43,669 nt of DNA from Oscillospiraceae bacterium (GCA_015065885.1 SVPJ01000019.1:1-43669), one strand, 5' to 3'; shown: positions 16,004 to 24,934, numbered from the stretch's first letter. Made by a program: numbers and translations. Notes: a model not told the origin generated them from the sequence alone.

Positions 16004-16531
16004 ATGGCGGATTCCGTATCCCCCCGTGCCGTATTGACGGCAACGGTCACCGCTCAGGATTACGCCGCGGCGGCACGCATCGCCTCCCAAAACGGTGGGC
16101 GGTTGCGCACCGCGTGGGTGGGTTTCGTGCTTGCGGCGGCGTTGACGCTGACGGTGGCGGGTTCTCTGCTTGCCTATCCGTGGGCGGCGGTGTTGCTGTT
16201 GCTTTCGGGCGGTGTGATCGCGCTTACCGCTCTTTGCCTGATGCGGTACGCCTTTGACCGCACCACAGCGCGGAATTACGACGTGTTTTGTGCGACTTTC
16301 CCCACGGTAGAGATCGTTTTGTGGGAAGATACGCTGGAATACAAAAGCGAACGCTGTCAGCGCAACGAAGCGTACGCACGGTTTTCCCGTTTGGTGGAAA
16401 CACGCACCCTCTTCGTGTTGCAACGGGAGGACGGCACGTTTTTGGCGATTCCCAAAGCGGCAACGGACAGCCGCACCGAGGAATTTTTACGTTTCACCTT
16501 TGCCCGTAAATATAAGAAAAAGAGGGGGTAA
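16004..16531 (+). CDS. YcxB-like membrane protein (second of four)
   Basis: A 175-residue protein with an N-terminal arm (AVLTATVTAQDYAAAARIAS), a hydrophobic hairpin (about residues 40-85), and a soluble domain reading VEIVLWEDTLEYKSERCQ, FSRLVETRTLFVLQ and TFLAIPKAATDSRTEEFLRF. The 'ETRTLFVL...IPK' end is the clearest YcxB-like feature in this cluster. I chose the second ATG (16004) rather than 15998 because AAGGAG then lies at a normal 7-base distance. Codon use and GC match its neighbours. Function unknown. Confidence 0.8.
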   Translation: MADSVSPRAVLTATVTAQDYAAAARIASQNGGRLRTAWVGFVLAAALTLTVAGSLLAYPWAAVLLLLSGGVIALTALCLMRYAFDRTTARNYDVFCATFPTVEIVLWEDTLEYKSERCQRNEAYARFSRLVETRTLFVLQREDGTFLAIPKAATDSRTEEFLRFTFARKYKKKRG

Positions 16532-16535
16532 TATA

Positions 16536-17012
16536 TTGGAATCGTTCAGCATCAGTGTATTACTCACGAAAGATGAATACTGTTCTTCCGAAGCACACCG
16601 CCTGCCTTCGCTCGGGTGGGGCATTCCCGTCGGTTTGTTTTTGATGTTGTGCGGGGTCACGGTGTGGGTCTTGCAGATGGGTGCGGCGGTCACCTGGGCG
16701 TTTTTGATCATCGGCGTGACGGCGGCATTGTTCGACAGTATGATCCTCCCCGTGCTGACACGCGGTGTTGTGGGGGCACGGTTTGACCGCGAACGCCGTG
16801 AAGCGTGGCATCTCACCTTTACCGCCGACGATGTGACGGTGCAAAGCGGCCGCGTGTGCGGCACCTTCCCCTACACATTGCTCACCAACGCGGAAGAAAC
16901 GGTGCATTACTTCAACTTGGATTTCGGTGCCGAAGTTTCGCTGTGCGTGCCCCGCCGCGTGCTGGCTCCGTGGCAGGTCTCGGCTTTGCAGGGACTGCTT
17001 GAAAGGAGATAA
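16536..17012 (+). CDS. YcxB-like membrane protein (third of four)
   Basis: A 158-residue protein with an N-terminal arm (SFSISVLLTKDEYCSSEAHR), a membrane hairpin (about 31-72) and a C-terminal soluble part, FTADDVTVQSGRVCGTFPYT and then FGAEVSLCVPRRVLAPWQVS. The ending has the same strand, proline-arginine and helix arrangement as the other YcxB-like members. The start is a TTG at 16536-16538, placed 7 bases after AGAGGGGG and just after the previous stop; an earlier in-frame TTG lies inside the upstream gene. The next gene begins one base after the stop. Confidence 0.75.
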   Translation: MESFSISVLLTKDEYCSSEAHRLPSLGWGIPVGLFLMLCGVTVWVLQMGAAVTWAFLIIGVTAALFDSMILPVLTRGVVGARFDRERREAWHLTFTADDVTVQSGRVCGTFPYTLLTNAEETVHYFNLDFGAEVSLCVPRRVLAPWQVSALQGLLERR

Positions 17013-17013
17013 T

Positions 17014-18120
17014 ATGGAGTATCGCTATACGGAGCCTGTGGCGTTGCCGCTGACTCCGTCGGTCGACGAGATACCCTCTCCGCCCGTGAGGGTGTACGGT
17101 AACGGCGTTTCGGAATATACCTTTGCCGAAACGTGCAAACGGGCGCATCCCACCCGCTGGATCATGGCGGCAGGTGCCCTTTTACTCGGTCTTTTCGGGT
17201 TTATGGCGGCAGGATTTGCCACGTTGTACGTCGGTGCGGCGGAAGGAGCATTTTTGTGGGCGACCATGGCGGTGGCACTCGGTACCGCACTGGTCGGGCG
17301 CAGTTACCGCAAGAAAACCGCGTGGCGAAGCGACGTGTGTGCCCGTCGTTTGTATACGGCGGAGGTGAAAGGCGGCGTGACCACTACCGTCTACCCCGAC
17401 CGTATCGAGCAGACCTCGTCCCGATGGCGGCAGACGCTCGTTTTCAACAACGAGACCCGTTACGTGGAAAGCCGCGACTGGTTTACGGTGGAAAACGAAA
17501 CCGTCCGCGTGATCGTGGCGGCGACGGACGTCACCCCGTGGGAAGCGCAGACGATGTTTGAACATATCGCGCGGGCTGTCCCGCCCGCGCGGCAGTTTCA
17601 GATCGGGCGATTCGCCGCCCGTCGCGAACAGTCGGCACCGCCCCCCTTTTCAAACGAGCCGCCCGTTTGTTACGAACGGGTGGAATATCGCGAAGACAAC
17701 AACGGTTTGGTGTTATGGCCGCGCGGGTTGTTGCCGTGGCTGTTTGCCATCGCACTCACGGTAAGCGGTATGTTCACCGTGCTGTTTGCGATAACCGCCT
17801 CTTTTTTTCTGGATTATCTCATTGTGTTTACCGCGTGCTTTATCGCGACGTTTTCGGCGACCGTTGCTCTGCTGCATTGGCGGCAAAATGCGGGGGAAGA
17901 CCCTGCAACGGCATTGTCTTTTACGTCGGAAGGCCTGTTGATCGAACGGGCTGACCGCGAGGAGTTTGCGGCGGCGGCAGATATTCACGCCCGCCGCACC
18001 GCCGACGGCGTACGGCTGTTTACCCCCGCAGGGGTGTTCACCGTGCCGTGGTCGGCAACCGCCCACCGTCAACAACTGGAGTGGATGCTGTTTCATCAGC
18101 GCCCGTCTTCGTTCCAATAA
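17014..18120 (+). CDS. Double-length YcxB-like membrane protein (fourth of four)
   Basis: A 368-residue protein that looks like two YcxB-like units in tandem. Unit one: arm, membrane hairpin (about 50-95), soluble strands VTTTVYPDRIEQTSSRWRQT and ESRDWFTVENETVRVIVAAT. Unit two: arm VCYERVEYREDNNGLVLWPR, hairpin (about 238-290), strands ALSFTSEGLLIERADREEF and GVRLFTPAGVFTVPWSATAH. Both units lack obvious catalytic residues. GGAGATAAT sits before the ATG and gyrA begins 20 bases after the stop, so it is likely expressed with gyrA. The tandem organisation suggests internal duplication or fusion of two neighbouring paralogues. Confidence 0.75.
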   Translation: MEYRYTEPVALPLTPSVDEIPSPPVRVYGNGVSEYTFAETCKRAHPTRWIMAAGALLLGLFGFMAAGFATLYVGAAEGAFLWATMAVALGTALVGRSYRKKTAWRSDVCARRLYTAEVKGGVTTTVYPDRIEQTSSRWRQTLVFNNETRYVESRDWFTVENETVRVIVAATDVTPWEAQTMFEHIARAVPPARQFQIGRFAARREQSAPPPFSNEPPVCYERVEYREDNNGLVLWPRGLLPWLFAIALTVSGMFTVLFAITASFFLDYLIVFTACFIATFSATVALLHWRQNAGEDPATALSFTSEGLLIERADREEFAAAADIHARRTADGVRLFTPAGVFTVPWSATAHRQQLEWMLFHQRPSSFQ

Positions 18121-18140
18121 CGGCAAAAGGAGTTTGAATT

Positions 18141-20675
18141 ATGGCAGAAGAACAGAACTTGCAGGAAGTACAGACGACCACGGGTAAGGAGTTCGACGTC
18201 GATCTGGAAAAGATCATGAAGAAGAACTTTTTGGCGTATTCGATGTCGGTCATCGTGGCACGCGCCCTGCCGGACGTGCGTGACGGCTTGAAGCCGGTGC
18301 ATCGCCGTATTCTCTACACCATGCATGAAAACGGCCTCACTCCCGATAAGGCGCACCGCAAGTGCGCCGACACGGTGGGTGCGGTGTTGGGTCGTTACCA
18401 TCCGCACGGTGACGCCTCGGTGTACGATGCGATGGTGCGTATGGCACAGGATTTCTCCCTGCGCTATCCGCTGGTGGACGGCCACGGTAACTTCGGTTCG
18501 ATCGACGGCCACTCCGCGGCTGCCTACCGTTACACCGAAGCCCGTATGAGCCGTATGTCGCTCGATATGCTGGTGGATATCGACAAGGAGACGGTGGATT
18601 TCGATCCCAACTACGACGACCGTCTGGAAGAGCCGCGGGTGCTTCCCTCCCGTTTCCCGAACCTGCTGGTGAACGGTTCGTCGGGTATTGCGGTCGGTAT
18701 GGCGACCAACATTCCCCCGCACAACCTGTGCGAAGTCATCGACGGCATCTGCCATTTGATCGACAACCCGGAAGCGGACGTGATCGAGCTGATGGACTTC
18801 ATCAAAGGTCCCGACTTCCCCACCGGCGGTGTCATTATGGGCTATTCGGGTATCCGTGCGGCATACGCGACCGGTCGCGGCCGCATCACGGTACGCGCCC
18901 GCACCGAAATTGAGGAAATGCCGAACGGCCGTTTCCGCATCGTGATTTCAGAGATTCCCTATCAGGTGAACAAACTCGCGATGGTGAAATCCATCATCGA
19001 ACTGGCGGACGAAAAGCGCATCGAAGGCATTCACGACGTGGTGGACTATTCCAGCCGTGAAGGCCTGCAGGTGGTCATCGAACTGAAAAAGGACGCGAAC
19101 CCGCAGGTGGTGCTGAATCAGCTGTACGCCTATACCCAGATGCAGGTCACCTTCGGTGCCATTATGCTGGCGTTGGTAGACGGTGTGCCGCGTATTCTGA
19201 CCTTGAAGCAGATGCTGGAAGAGTACATCAAATTCCAGTGCGAGGTCATCACCCGCCGCACCATGTTCGACTTGAAGAAGGCAAAAGAGCGCGCCCACAT
19301 CGTGGAAGCGCTCAAGAAGGCGAGCGACTTCATCGACGAGGTCATCACCATCATCCGCGAATCCAAGGACGTGCCGATCGCGAAAGAGAATTTGATGAAG
19401 CGTTTCGAATTCGACGACGTGCAGGCGGACGCCATCGTGAAGATGCAGCTCGGCCGCTTGGCGGGTCTGGAACGCCAGAAGATCGAAGACGAATTGAACG
19501 CACTGCTCGCCCGCATTGCGGAATTTGAAGATATTTTGGCGAGCGAAGCGCGCATCCGCGCTATCGTGAAGGAAGAATGTCTCAAGATGCGCGACAAGTA
19601 CGGCGACGAGCGCCGCACCGCCATTTCGATGGTGTCGGGCGAAGTGGATATTGAAGATCTTATCCCCGTCGAAGAGTGCGTGCTCACTCTCACCCGCAGC
19701 GGGTACATCAAACGTCAGACGTCGGATACCTACAAGTCTCAGCGGCGCGGCGGCCGCGGTATCAAGGGTATGGCCACCCGCGAGGAGGATATCACCGAAA
19801 CGATGTTCCTCTGCTCCAGCCACGACGTGGTGATGTTCTTCACCACCGCGGGCAAGGTGTACCGCCTGAAATGTTACGAAGTGCCGGAAGGCAGCCGCAC
19901 CTCGAAGGGTATGAACATCGTGAATCTTCTGCCGCTGGAAGGGGACGAAAAGGTCTCCGCGATGGTGTGTGCGAAGGAATTCGACGACGAAAGCTATCTC
20001 TGCATGGTCACCCGCCACGGTATTGTGAAGCGTACCAGAATGTCGGCATACGCCAATGCGCGTAAGAGCGGCCTTATTGCGATCGACCTTGACGAAGGCG
20101 ACGAACTCGCGTGGGTACAGCTCACCGACGGCTACCAGAAACTGATGGTCGCGACCAAACTCGGTATGGCGATCTGCTTCGACGAAAACGACGCCCGTGC
20201 CATCGGGCGTACCGCCCGCGGCGTGCGCGCGCTGACCCTGAAGGAAGGCGACGAGGTCGTGGGTATGGAACTCTACGACCCGACGAAGCTGTTGCTGACC
20301 GTGACCGAAACGGGTTACGGCCGACTCAGCAGCTTTGAGGATTACCGTATCCAGTCCCGCGGCGGTAAAGGTCTCACCAACTACCACACCGAGGAGTACG
20401 GTGCAGTTGCGGCGGTGCGTACCGTGAGCGAGGACGAGGATATCATCCTCATCTCCTCCGACGGCATCGTGATCCGTATGCACGTGGATGAGATCCGTCA
20501 GTGCCGCCGCCCGTCGAAGGGTGTGCGCGTGATGCGCGTGCAGGGCGACACCCGCATTATGTCGTTGGTTACCACCGAACGTGCGGAGGATGAAGACGGC
20601 GAAGAGATCGCCGCCCCCATCGACGAAGGCGATGCGGATGCCGGCGCCGAAACCGCCGCCCCCGCAGAAGAATAA
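18141..20675 (+). CDS. gyrA: DNA gyrase subunit A
   Basis: Breakage-reunion subunit of gyrase. The 844-residue protein has the winged-helix domain with the catalytic tyrosine in [13 protein letters not shown] (about Tyr131), the coiled-coil gate, and a six-bladed C-terminal wrapping domain that contains the gyrase-specific GyrA box QRRGGRG (about 535-541), which separates it from ParC. The quinolone-determining region reads [15 protein letters not shown], so the position equivalent to Escherichia coli Ser83 is Ala92, while Asp87 is kept as Asp96. The acidic Ala/Glu-rich tail is typical. An AAAAGGAG site precedes the ATG. A hairpin follows the stop. Confidence 0.98.
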   Translation: MAEEQNLQEVQTTTGKEFDVDLEKIMKKNFLAYSMSVIVARALPDVRDGLKPVHRRILYTMHENGLTPDKAHRKCADTVGAVLGRYHPHGDASVYDAMVRMAQDFSLRYPLVDGHGNFGSIDGHSAAAYRYTEARMSRMSLDMLVDIDKETVDFDPNYDDRLEEPRVLPSRFPNLLVNGSSGIAVGMATNIPPHNLCEVIDGICHLIDNPEADVIELMDFIKGPDFPTGGVIMGYSGIRAAYATGRGRITVRARTEIEEMPNGRFRIVISEIPYQVNKLAMVKSIIELADEKRIEGIHDVVDYSSREGLQVVIELKKDANPQVVLNQLYAYTQMQVTFGAIMLALVDGVPRILTLKQMLEEYIKFQCEVITRRTMFDLKKAKERAHIVEALKKASDFIDEVITIIRESKDVPIAKENLMKRFEFDDVQADAIVKMQLGRLAGLERQKIEDELNALLARIAEFEDILASEARIRAIVKEECLKMRDKYGDERRTAISMVSGEVDIEDLIPVEECVLTLTRSGYIKRQTSDTYKSQRRGGRGIKGMATREEDITETMFLCSSHDVVMFFTTAGKVYRLKCYEVPEGSRTSKGMNIVNLLPLEGDEKVSAMVCAKEFDDESYLCMVTRHGIVKRTRMSAYANARKSGLIAIDLDEGDELAWVQLTDGYQKLMVATKLGMAICFDENDARAIGRTARGVRALTLKEGDEVVGMELYDPTKLLLTVTETGYGRLSSFEDYRIQSRGGKGLTNYHTEEYGAVAAVRTVSEDEDIILISSDGIVIRMHVDEIRQCRRPSKGVRVMRVQGDTRIMSLVTTERAEDEDGEEIAAPIDEGDADAGAETAAPAEE

Positions 20676-20685
20676 GAAAATGCAA

Positions 20686-20721
20686 AAACCGCGGAGAAAG
20701 CATTTGCTTTCTCCGCGGTTT
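20686..20721 (+). terminator. Hairpin after gyrA
   Basis: A perfect 16-bp stem (AAACCGCGGAGAAAGC and its complement) with an ATTT loop lies 10 bases after gyrA. It is followed by CGTTATGG rather than a clean T run, so termination is likely but not textbook. Confidence 0.7.
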
Positions 20722-20798
20722 CGTTATGGTTGTACCGTCCTTCTACCTTCCTGCGGCATGCATTGCCTCCCTCTCCTACGGATTGATTGGCGCTCATC

Positions 20799-20922
20799 GT
20801 AGGGGACGGCGCTTGCCGACGTCCCGCCTCTGCAACTGACCACCCATCCGCGGCAAAAAGACGGAGGGCGTTTTTCAATGTGATGCATTTCCCGCGGTGC
20901 GTCGCAAGCGCCGCACCCTACA
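20799..20922. repeat. MITE-like repeat element with GTAGGG terminal inverted repeats
   Basis: Left end GTAGGGGACGGCGCTTGCCG and right end complement GTAGGGTGCGGCGCTTGCGA are inverted copies with a few mismatches, around an interior of about 70 bases. It belongs to the same GTAGGG-ended family as the elements near mnmE but has a different interior. It encodes nothing. The rest of the 365-base gap between gyrA and the hydrolase gene (20923-21040) is AT-rich with no feature I can name. Confidence 0.65.
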
Positions 20923-21040
20923 CGCCAATTTTAAACGGGTGTACATTCCGCAGACCATCCCGCAAAATCATTTACATTCCGTATAAACAACACAAAATAT
21001 CACAAAATACGCAATTTTCCCAATTAATACCCCCGTAAAA

Positions 21041-22153
21041 TCAAGCGTTTTCGGGGTGTTGTTTTGCCCATCGTACATCGGCTAACGCCGCAAACTTCTG
21101 TATGCACGCGATCTCCGAAGCGATGTACGGCAGGCCGTTGAAGCGGTAGAGGTCGTGTTGCCACAGATGCAGTTGCGCCGTGCCGTGATAGTTCGGGTCG
21201 GCAATCTGCTCCATAAAACACCCGTGCGGCTCATAGGTTTGCGAAAATCCTTGCATCAAGCCCCAGTTGTAGCAACCGACCTTTTCAAGGTAAAACAGCG
21301 GAAAGATCTCTTCAACGCCTTGATTACCGATGCGGTGCAGCCACTCGGTGCAGAGTAACGGCCGACCGTACGTCTCACGCAGATTTTCAATGATCTGTAC
21401 CGTGCGATCGAGCGGCCAATAGCAGTGAAAACTGATCACATCGGAAAGTTCCAACGCCCGTAATTCGGCGGGGTTGTACGGCATTCGTTCATCGTCATAC
21501 AACCAACATTCCGCCGTGAGCGGCTGGATCGGATCGTGGGAGCGCACGATCTCAAAATATTTTTCCATGTGCGGCACACTGGTCATCCCGCGGCGGGAAT
21601 TCCCGATCTCGTTCCAGATATTCCACACCTGCAGGCGCGGGTCTTTGGCGTACTTTGCTGCGATCTCATCCACCATGCGGTAGTGTGCGTCGGTATATTC
21701 TGCGTCGTCGATCGGCAGATACCCCATTTCGGTGTGCCCGCCTGCGTGGGGACCGCGGCGAATACCGCTGTGATAGCCCCAGTCGATCGGTTGTTCACCG
21801 AATTTCGGCGGTTGGTACAGTGCCCGCGGCACACAGCAGTCGTTACCCAACACCAACATCACTTTGATGCCGTATTTGTCGGCAAGGGTGAAATACTCCT
21901 CCAAATTTGCCATGAAGGAATCGTGCTGGTGATACCACACTTCGAACTGCAGCACGGCGCGCACGGCATTGTAGCCGGTCTTCTGCGCCAGTGCAAATTC
22001 GTATGCGATCTGTTCCGCCACAGCGCGGTGGTTGTGTTCCTGCCACATGGCAATACGGTTGACACAGTTGGAAGGATAGCCGCACCACCCGCGGATCCAC
22101 GGCTGTTCGTTATACCACGCCCACGCTTGTTCAGCACACCATTGTTTTGTCAT
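21041..22153 (-). CDS. TIM-barrel glycoside hydrolase (GH5/GH-A clan type)
   Basis: A 370-residue probable retaining glycosidase of the GH-A clan. The acid/base candidate is Glu182 in WNIWNEIGN and the nucleophile candidate is Glu270 in PLLCTEWLHR, both at the ends of predicted barrel strands. SFHCYWPLD and YNWGLMQGFSQ, also seen in clan members, supply aromatic sugar-binding residues. It has no signal peptide, so the substrate is probably an imported oligosaccharide. The start is the ATG at 22151-22153 with AGGAGGT upstream; an earlier GTG is too close to that site. A divergent AraC-type regulator gene next door probably controls it. The exact family and substrate cannot be told from sequence alone. 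Confidence 0.82.
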   Translation of the reverse strand: MTKQWCAEQAWAWYNEQPWIRGWCGYPSNCVNRIAMWQEHNHRAVAEQIAYEFALAQKTGYNAVRAVLQFEVWYHQHDSFMANLEEYFTLADKYGIKVMLVLGNDCCVPRALYQPPKFGEQPIDWGYHSGIRRGPHAGGHTEMGYLPIDDAEYTDAHYRMVDEIAAKYAKDPRLQVWNIWNEIGNSRRGMTSVPHMEKYFEIVRSHDPIQPLTAECWLYDDERMPYNPAELRALELSDVISFHCYWPLDRTVQIIENLRETYGRPLLCTEWLHRIGNQGVEEIFPLFYLEKVGCYNWGLMQGFSQTYEPHGCFMEQIADPNYHGTAQLHLWQHDLYRFNGLPYIASEIACIQKFAALADVRWAKQHPENA

Positions 22154-22186
22154 TGTACGCACCTCCTGTTTTCTTCATTATAGGAG

Positions 22187-22192
22187 AAAATA
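22187..22192 (-). promoter_or_regulatory. -10 element of the glycoside hydrolase gene
   Basis: A perfect TATAAT on the minus strand, 34 bases before the ATG. No good -35 is present at 17 bases, which is what one expects of an activator-dependent promoter next to an AraC-type gene. Confidence 0.5.
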
Positions 22193-22194
22193 GG

Positions 22195-22223
22195 TTGACA
22201 ATACAGCCAAAAAGGCATAAAAT
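22195..22223 (+). promoter_or_regulatory. Promoter of the AraC-type regulator gene
   Basis: TTGACA at 22195-22200 and TAAAAT at 22218-22223 with a 17-base spacer. Just downstream, ATCACC (22224-22229) and GGTGAT (22239-22244) form an inverted repeat overlapping the ribosome site AAGGTGAT, which could dampen translation. Confidence 0.7.
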
Positions 22224-22247
22224 ATCACCAAAAGGTAAGGTGATGGT

Positions 22248-23048
22248 ATGAACGGCCTGAAGCAACGCGCCCCCGCCTATCAGCGAGAAAACTGCGGAAA
22301 ACATTACGAATGTCGCTACGGCTGGCACGACGATTACGCGGTCTCGCCGCATCTGCATCGCTTCAGCGAGGTTTTGTACGTGCAATCGGGTGTGATGACG
22401 ATGTATCTGGACGGACAAAAGCAGAAGATACATGCAGGGGAAGCGGTGTTTATTCTGCCGCACGCCGTGCACTCCTACACCGCGGAGACCGCCAACCGCT
22501 GTCTTTGCGTGGTGTGTTCCAACGATTTTCTGCCTTGTCTGTTTGAAACGTTGGGGGATCGCGTGCCGAACACACCCGTCTTTTCTGCCCGCGCGATCGC
22601 CGCGACCTTCTCCGCGATCAGCGAAACCGCCGCGGACGACGGCGTGCGGTTTATGGCGTTATTAAACACGGTGGCGGACGCGTTTGTAAAGCAGGTGACG
22701 CTTGTTCCGAAAAAGAAGGGCGAACGTAACCCGCTTTACCGCGAGGTGCTGACGTATATCGACGAAAACTATCATCGGGAGCTTACGTTGTCTGCCGTTG
22801 CGAAGGCACTGGGATACCACGAGAAGTATCTTTCGGCACTGGTGGGAAGTATGGGCGATATGAACTTTCGCACCCTGCTTGCCTCCCGTCGCATCGAGGC
22901 GGCGTGCGGGTTGTTGAAGGAAGCGGATTCCGGGCGAACGATAGCGGAAGTGGCGCACGAGGTCGGCTTTTCGTCCATCAATACCTTTAACCGCGTGTTC
23001 AAAGCGTTTTGCGGCGTAACACCGCGCGAGTTTCGCCGCGGGACATAA
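22248..23048 (+). CDS. AraC-family transcriptional regulator
   Basis: A 266-residue regulator with an N-terminal cupin-type sensor domain (SPHLHRFSEVLYVQSGVMTM, then HAGEAVFILPHAVHSY) and a C-terminal double helix-turn-helix: LTLSAVAKALGYHEKYLSAL for the first motif and GRTIAEVAHEVGFSSINTFN followed by FKAFCGVTPREFRR for the second. The cupin part resembles sugar-sensing members. It is divergent from the glycoside hydrolase gene with 94 bases between starts, so it most likely responds to the sugar released and activates that gene. The ATG is preceded by AAGGTGAT. A hairpin terminator follows the stop. Confidence 0.93.
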   Translation: MNGLKQRAPAYQRENCGKHYECRYGWHDDYAVSPHLHRFSEVLYVQSGVMTMYLDGQKQKIHAGEAVFILPHAVHSYTAETANRCLCVVCSNDFLPCLFETLGDRVPNTPVFSARAIAATFSAISETAADDGVRFMALLNTVADAFVKQVTLVPKKKGERNPLYREVLTYIDENYHRELTLSAVAKALGYHEKYLSALVGSMGDMNFRTLLASRRIEAACGLLKEADSGRTIAEVAHEVGFSSINTFNRVFKAFCGVTPREFRRGT

Positions 23049-23050
23049 AC

Positions 23051-23079
23051 AAACGGTCGGACAATTTGTCCGACCGTTT
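23051..23079 (+). terminator. Terminator after the AraC-type gene
   Basis: A 12-bp stem AAACGGTCGGAC/GTCCGACCGTTT with an AATTT loop, followed by AATTATAC. It separates the regulator from the convergent methyltransferase gene. Confidence 0.75.
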
Positions 23080-23170
23080 AATTATACCTATAGAGGCACA
23101 ACCCCGTATTTTTTGTTTACAGATTGTATAATCCGTTCGCAACATTACAAAAACGCAATATTCCCAATTC

Positions 23171-23839
23171 CTACCCCAATAAAGCGGGCTCAACGATCAT
23201 TCCCGCGTTGCCGCCTTTGCGTGCTTCGCACAGCAAAAGATAGGGGGAGGAATTGGTATCGTGTTGTACCAATTGCATACGCTTTGGCTCCAGCCCCGCC
23301 GCCCGCAGGGATACCGTAAGGTCGGCAAGCCGTTCGGGACGGTGGCAGAGAAAAAAGCGTCCGCCGTTTTTCAGCACCCGCGCCGCCGAAACGCACAATT
23401 CGTCAAGAGCGGCGGGAGAGTCTTCGTGCCGTGCAATACGGCGCGCCGTGTTTTCACTCACCCCGCCCGTGGCAGGCGGAAAATACGGCGGGTTGCACAC
23501 CACCGCGTCAAACGCACCTGCCGCAAGCGGCGCGGTGCGCCAATCGGCGGTCAGCACCGTAACGTGTTCTTGCAACCCGCTGCGTTCGACCGATTGCGCC
23601 GCCAGTGTCGCGGCTTCGGGTTGCACGTCCAGCGCCGTGATCTGCGGCAACTCTCGTCCCGCCGCCCGCGCGGCAACACACAGTTGCAGGGCGATCACCC
23701 CGCACCCCGTGCCGAATTCGCAGATGCGGCGCAGTCCCTGCGGCACGAAGGCCGCGAGACGCATGGCATCGGCGCCAAAGGTGTGGTCGGGCGTGGTGAA
23801 TACGCCGACCGCCTCGCCGAGCGGCTCCCAATGCGACAT
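23171..23839 (-). CDS. N6-adenine-type methyltransferase (TrmN6/YfiC-like)
   Basis: A 222-residue S-adenosylmethionine-dependent methyltransferase. The AdoMet-binding motif I reads ICEFGTGCGVIALQLC, the acidic motif II is ITALDVQPEA, and the catalytic motif IV is VVCNPPYF, which points to amino-group methylation of adenine in nucleic acid. The overall order with TGGVSENTARRIARHE after NPPY matches the tRNA1(Val) A37 methyltransferase group. Start is the ATG at 23837-23839, with AAAGGAG upstream and the family N terminus; an in-frame extension lies in the next gene. It is co-directional with thiT, two bases after its stop, an association without clear functional link. Confidence 0.85.
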   Translation of the reverse strand: MSHWEPLGEAVGVFTTPDHTFGADAMRLAAFVPQGLRRICEFGTGCGVIALQLCVAARAAGRELPQITALDVQPEAATLAAQSVERSGLQEHVTVLTADWRTAPLAAGAFDAVVCNPPYFPPATGGVSENTARRIARHEDSPAALDELCVSAARVLKNGGRFFLCHRPERLADLTVSLRAAGLEPKRMQLVQHDTNSSPYLLLCEARKGGNAGMIVEPALLG

Positions 23840-23841
23840 AC

Positions 23842-24669
23842 TTACGACTCCTTTTGCTTTTTGGCGCGTGCCATACACGCGGCAACGACCGCGATCAGAA
23901 TGCCGATACCCGTAACGATGCACACCGTCGTCCAGTTTACGTTGGGGAGACTCGCGAAGGTGAATTCACCCGTTTCGGGATCCTGCACGTGCGGGAAAAT
24001 GACCGCCACGTCGTACACCACAGCCGCCACGGGCGCGCCGACCGTGAGCGCGGTGAGCCATCCCGCCCCGCGGGTGTGCGAAACGGCACGGCGAGAGGGC
24101 ATATCCCCGCGGAAATCCAACACCGAGCCCAAGAAGTACGCGCCTGCCGCCGCAATGATCGTTTCGGGGATCATATAGGTGGCGTTATAACCGAACGAGT
24201 AGATGAGCGCCGCCGCCGTGGGAATGGAGATGCCCGCCCACACGGTGGCACCCGATATCACGTGCAGAACATACCGCACCACACCGTACAGCACAGCACC
24301 GCACGCGAGGGCGATCGGCTGATTTTTCACACGGCGGAACGCGCCGCCGAGCCCCACCGCGGCAAACGCCACGATGAAATCCAGCACCAGCACTGCCGCC
24401 ACCGACCAAAAACCCGTGACGTAGGAAAGGGACGAGGAAAACGCCAACTGAAGCAGACCGTACGCCAACCCCGCAAAGGTACCGAAGCCGACCCCGTGAC
24501 GGAAACTGAGCAATACGAGCGGCACTGCCGAGGCGGCGGTAACACTGCCGCCGTACGGCAGGTCGATGAGTTTGACGAGTGACAGCACGGTGGCAAGGGC
24601 GAGCATGACGGCGCCTTCGGTCAGGCGCAGCACGCGGGGATTGATCCCGCCTTGATTGGTTTTTGACAT
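23842..24669 (-). CDS. thiT: ECF transporter S component ThiT (thiamine)
   Basis: Thiamine-binding membrane subunit of an energy-coupling factor transporter, which borrows shared EcfA/EcfA'/EcfT units encoded elsewhere. The 275-residue protein has six hydrophobic segments. The thiamine assignment rests on GSVTAASAVPLVLLSFRHGV and GLAYGLLQLAF, the LDFIVAFAAVGLGG segment that matches ThiT, and the TPP riboswitch directly upstream. ThiT usually has about 180-200 residues; the extra C-terminal part (from about 205) contains a further hydrophobic segment and a polar insert. The start is ATG 24667-24669 with AAGGAG upstream. Confidence 0.9.
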   Translation of the reverse strand: MSKTNQGGINPRVLRLTEGAVMLALATVLSLVKLIDLPYGGSVTAASAVPLVLLSFRHGVGFGTFAGLAYGLLQLAFSSSLSYVTGFWSVAAVLVLDFIVAFAAVGLGGAFRRVKNQPIALACGAVLYGVVRYVLHVISGATVWAGISIPTAAALIYSFGYNATYMIPETIIAAAGAYFLGSVLDFRGDMPSRRAVSHTRGAGWLTALTVGAPVAAVVYDVAVIFPHVQDPETGEFTFASLPNVNWTTVCIVTGIGILIAVVAACMARAKKQKES

Positions 24670-24701
24670 TGAAAACAACTCCTTCTTTGTGATGGGATAA
24701 G

Positions 24702-24731
24702 AAAAGCGTCCCACCGACGAAGGAGGGACGC
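24702..24731 (-). terminator. Riboswitch expression-platform terminator
   Basis: The stem GCGTCCC/GGGACGC (24725-24731 and 24706-24712) is followed on the minus strand by CTTTTCTTATC. Its 5' side, TCCCTCC, is complementary to the aptamer's 3' edge GGAGGGA, providing an alternative pairing that would remove the terminator. Confidence 0.75.
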
Positions 24732-24775
24732 ACTTTGGATCTGTACACTATCACAAAGTTCGGGTTGTACCCGTG

Positions 24776-24865
24776 GACTATCCCTCCGCCGGCATTATCC
24801 GGATCAGGTTCAGGGTTGAGGTGAAACCTCTCTCAGCCGACCGTCGTCAGCACCCCTTGTCGCAA
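24776..24865 (-). ncRNA. TPP riboswitch (THI element)
   Basis: Reading the minus strand, the conserved THI-box sequences appear in order: GGGGTGC, GGCTGAGAG, ACCCTGAACCTGATCCGGAT and AATGCCGGCGGAGGGA. These are the thiamine pyrophosphate aptamer landmarks. It lies about 110 bases before thiT and should lower thiT expression when TPP is plentiful, probably by transcription termination. The 24670-24992 gap holds this, its terminator and the tRNA promoter. Confidence 0.96.
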
Positions 24866-24934
24866 ATCTTACCGCCAGTATACCCCCGAAAAACCGCGTT
24901 GTCAAGAAAAATTTTGAAATTTTGAAAAAAAGGC

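Noticed and set aside
18948-20483. 511-codon frame antisense to gyrA
   Set aside because: It is His/Val-rich shadow coding opposite conserved gyrA sequence, with no family features.
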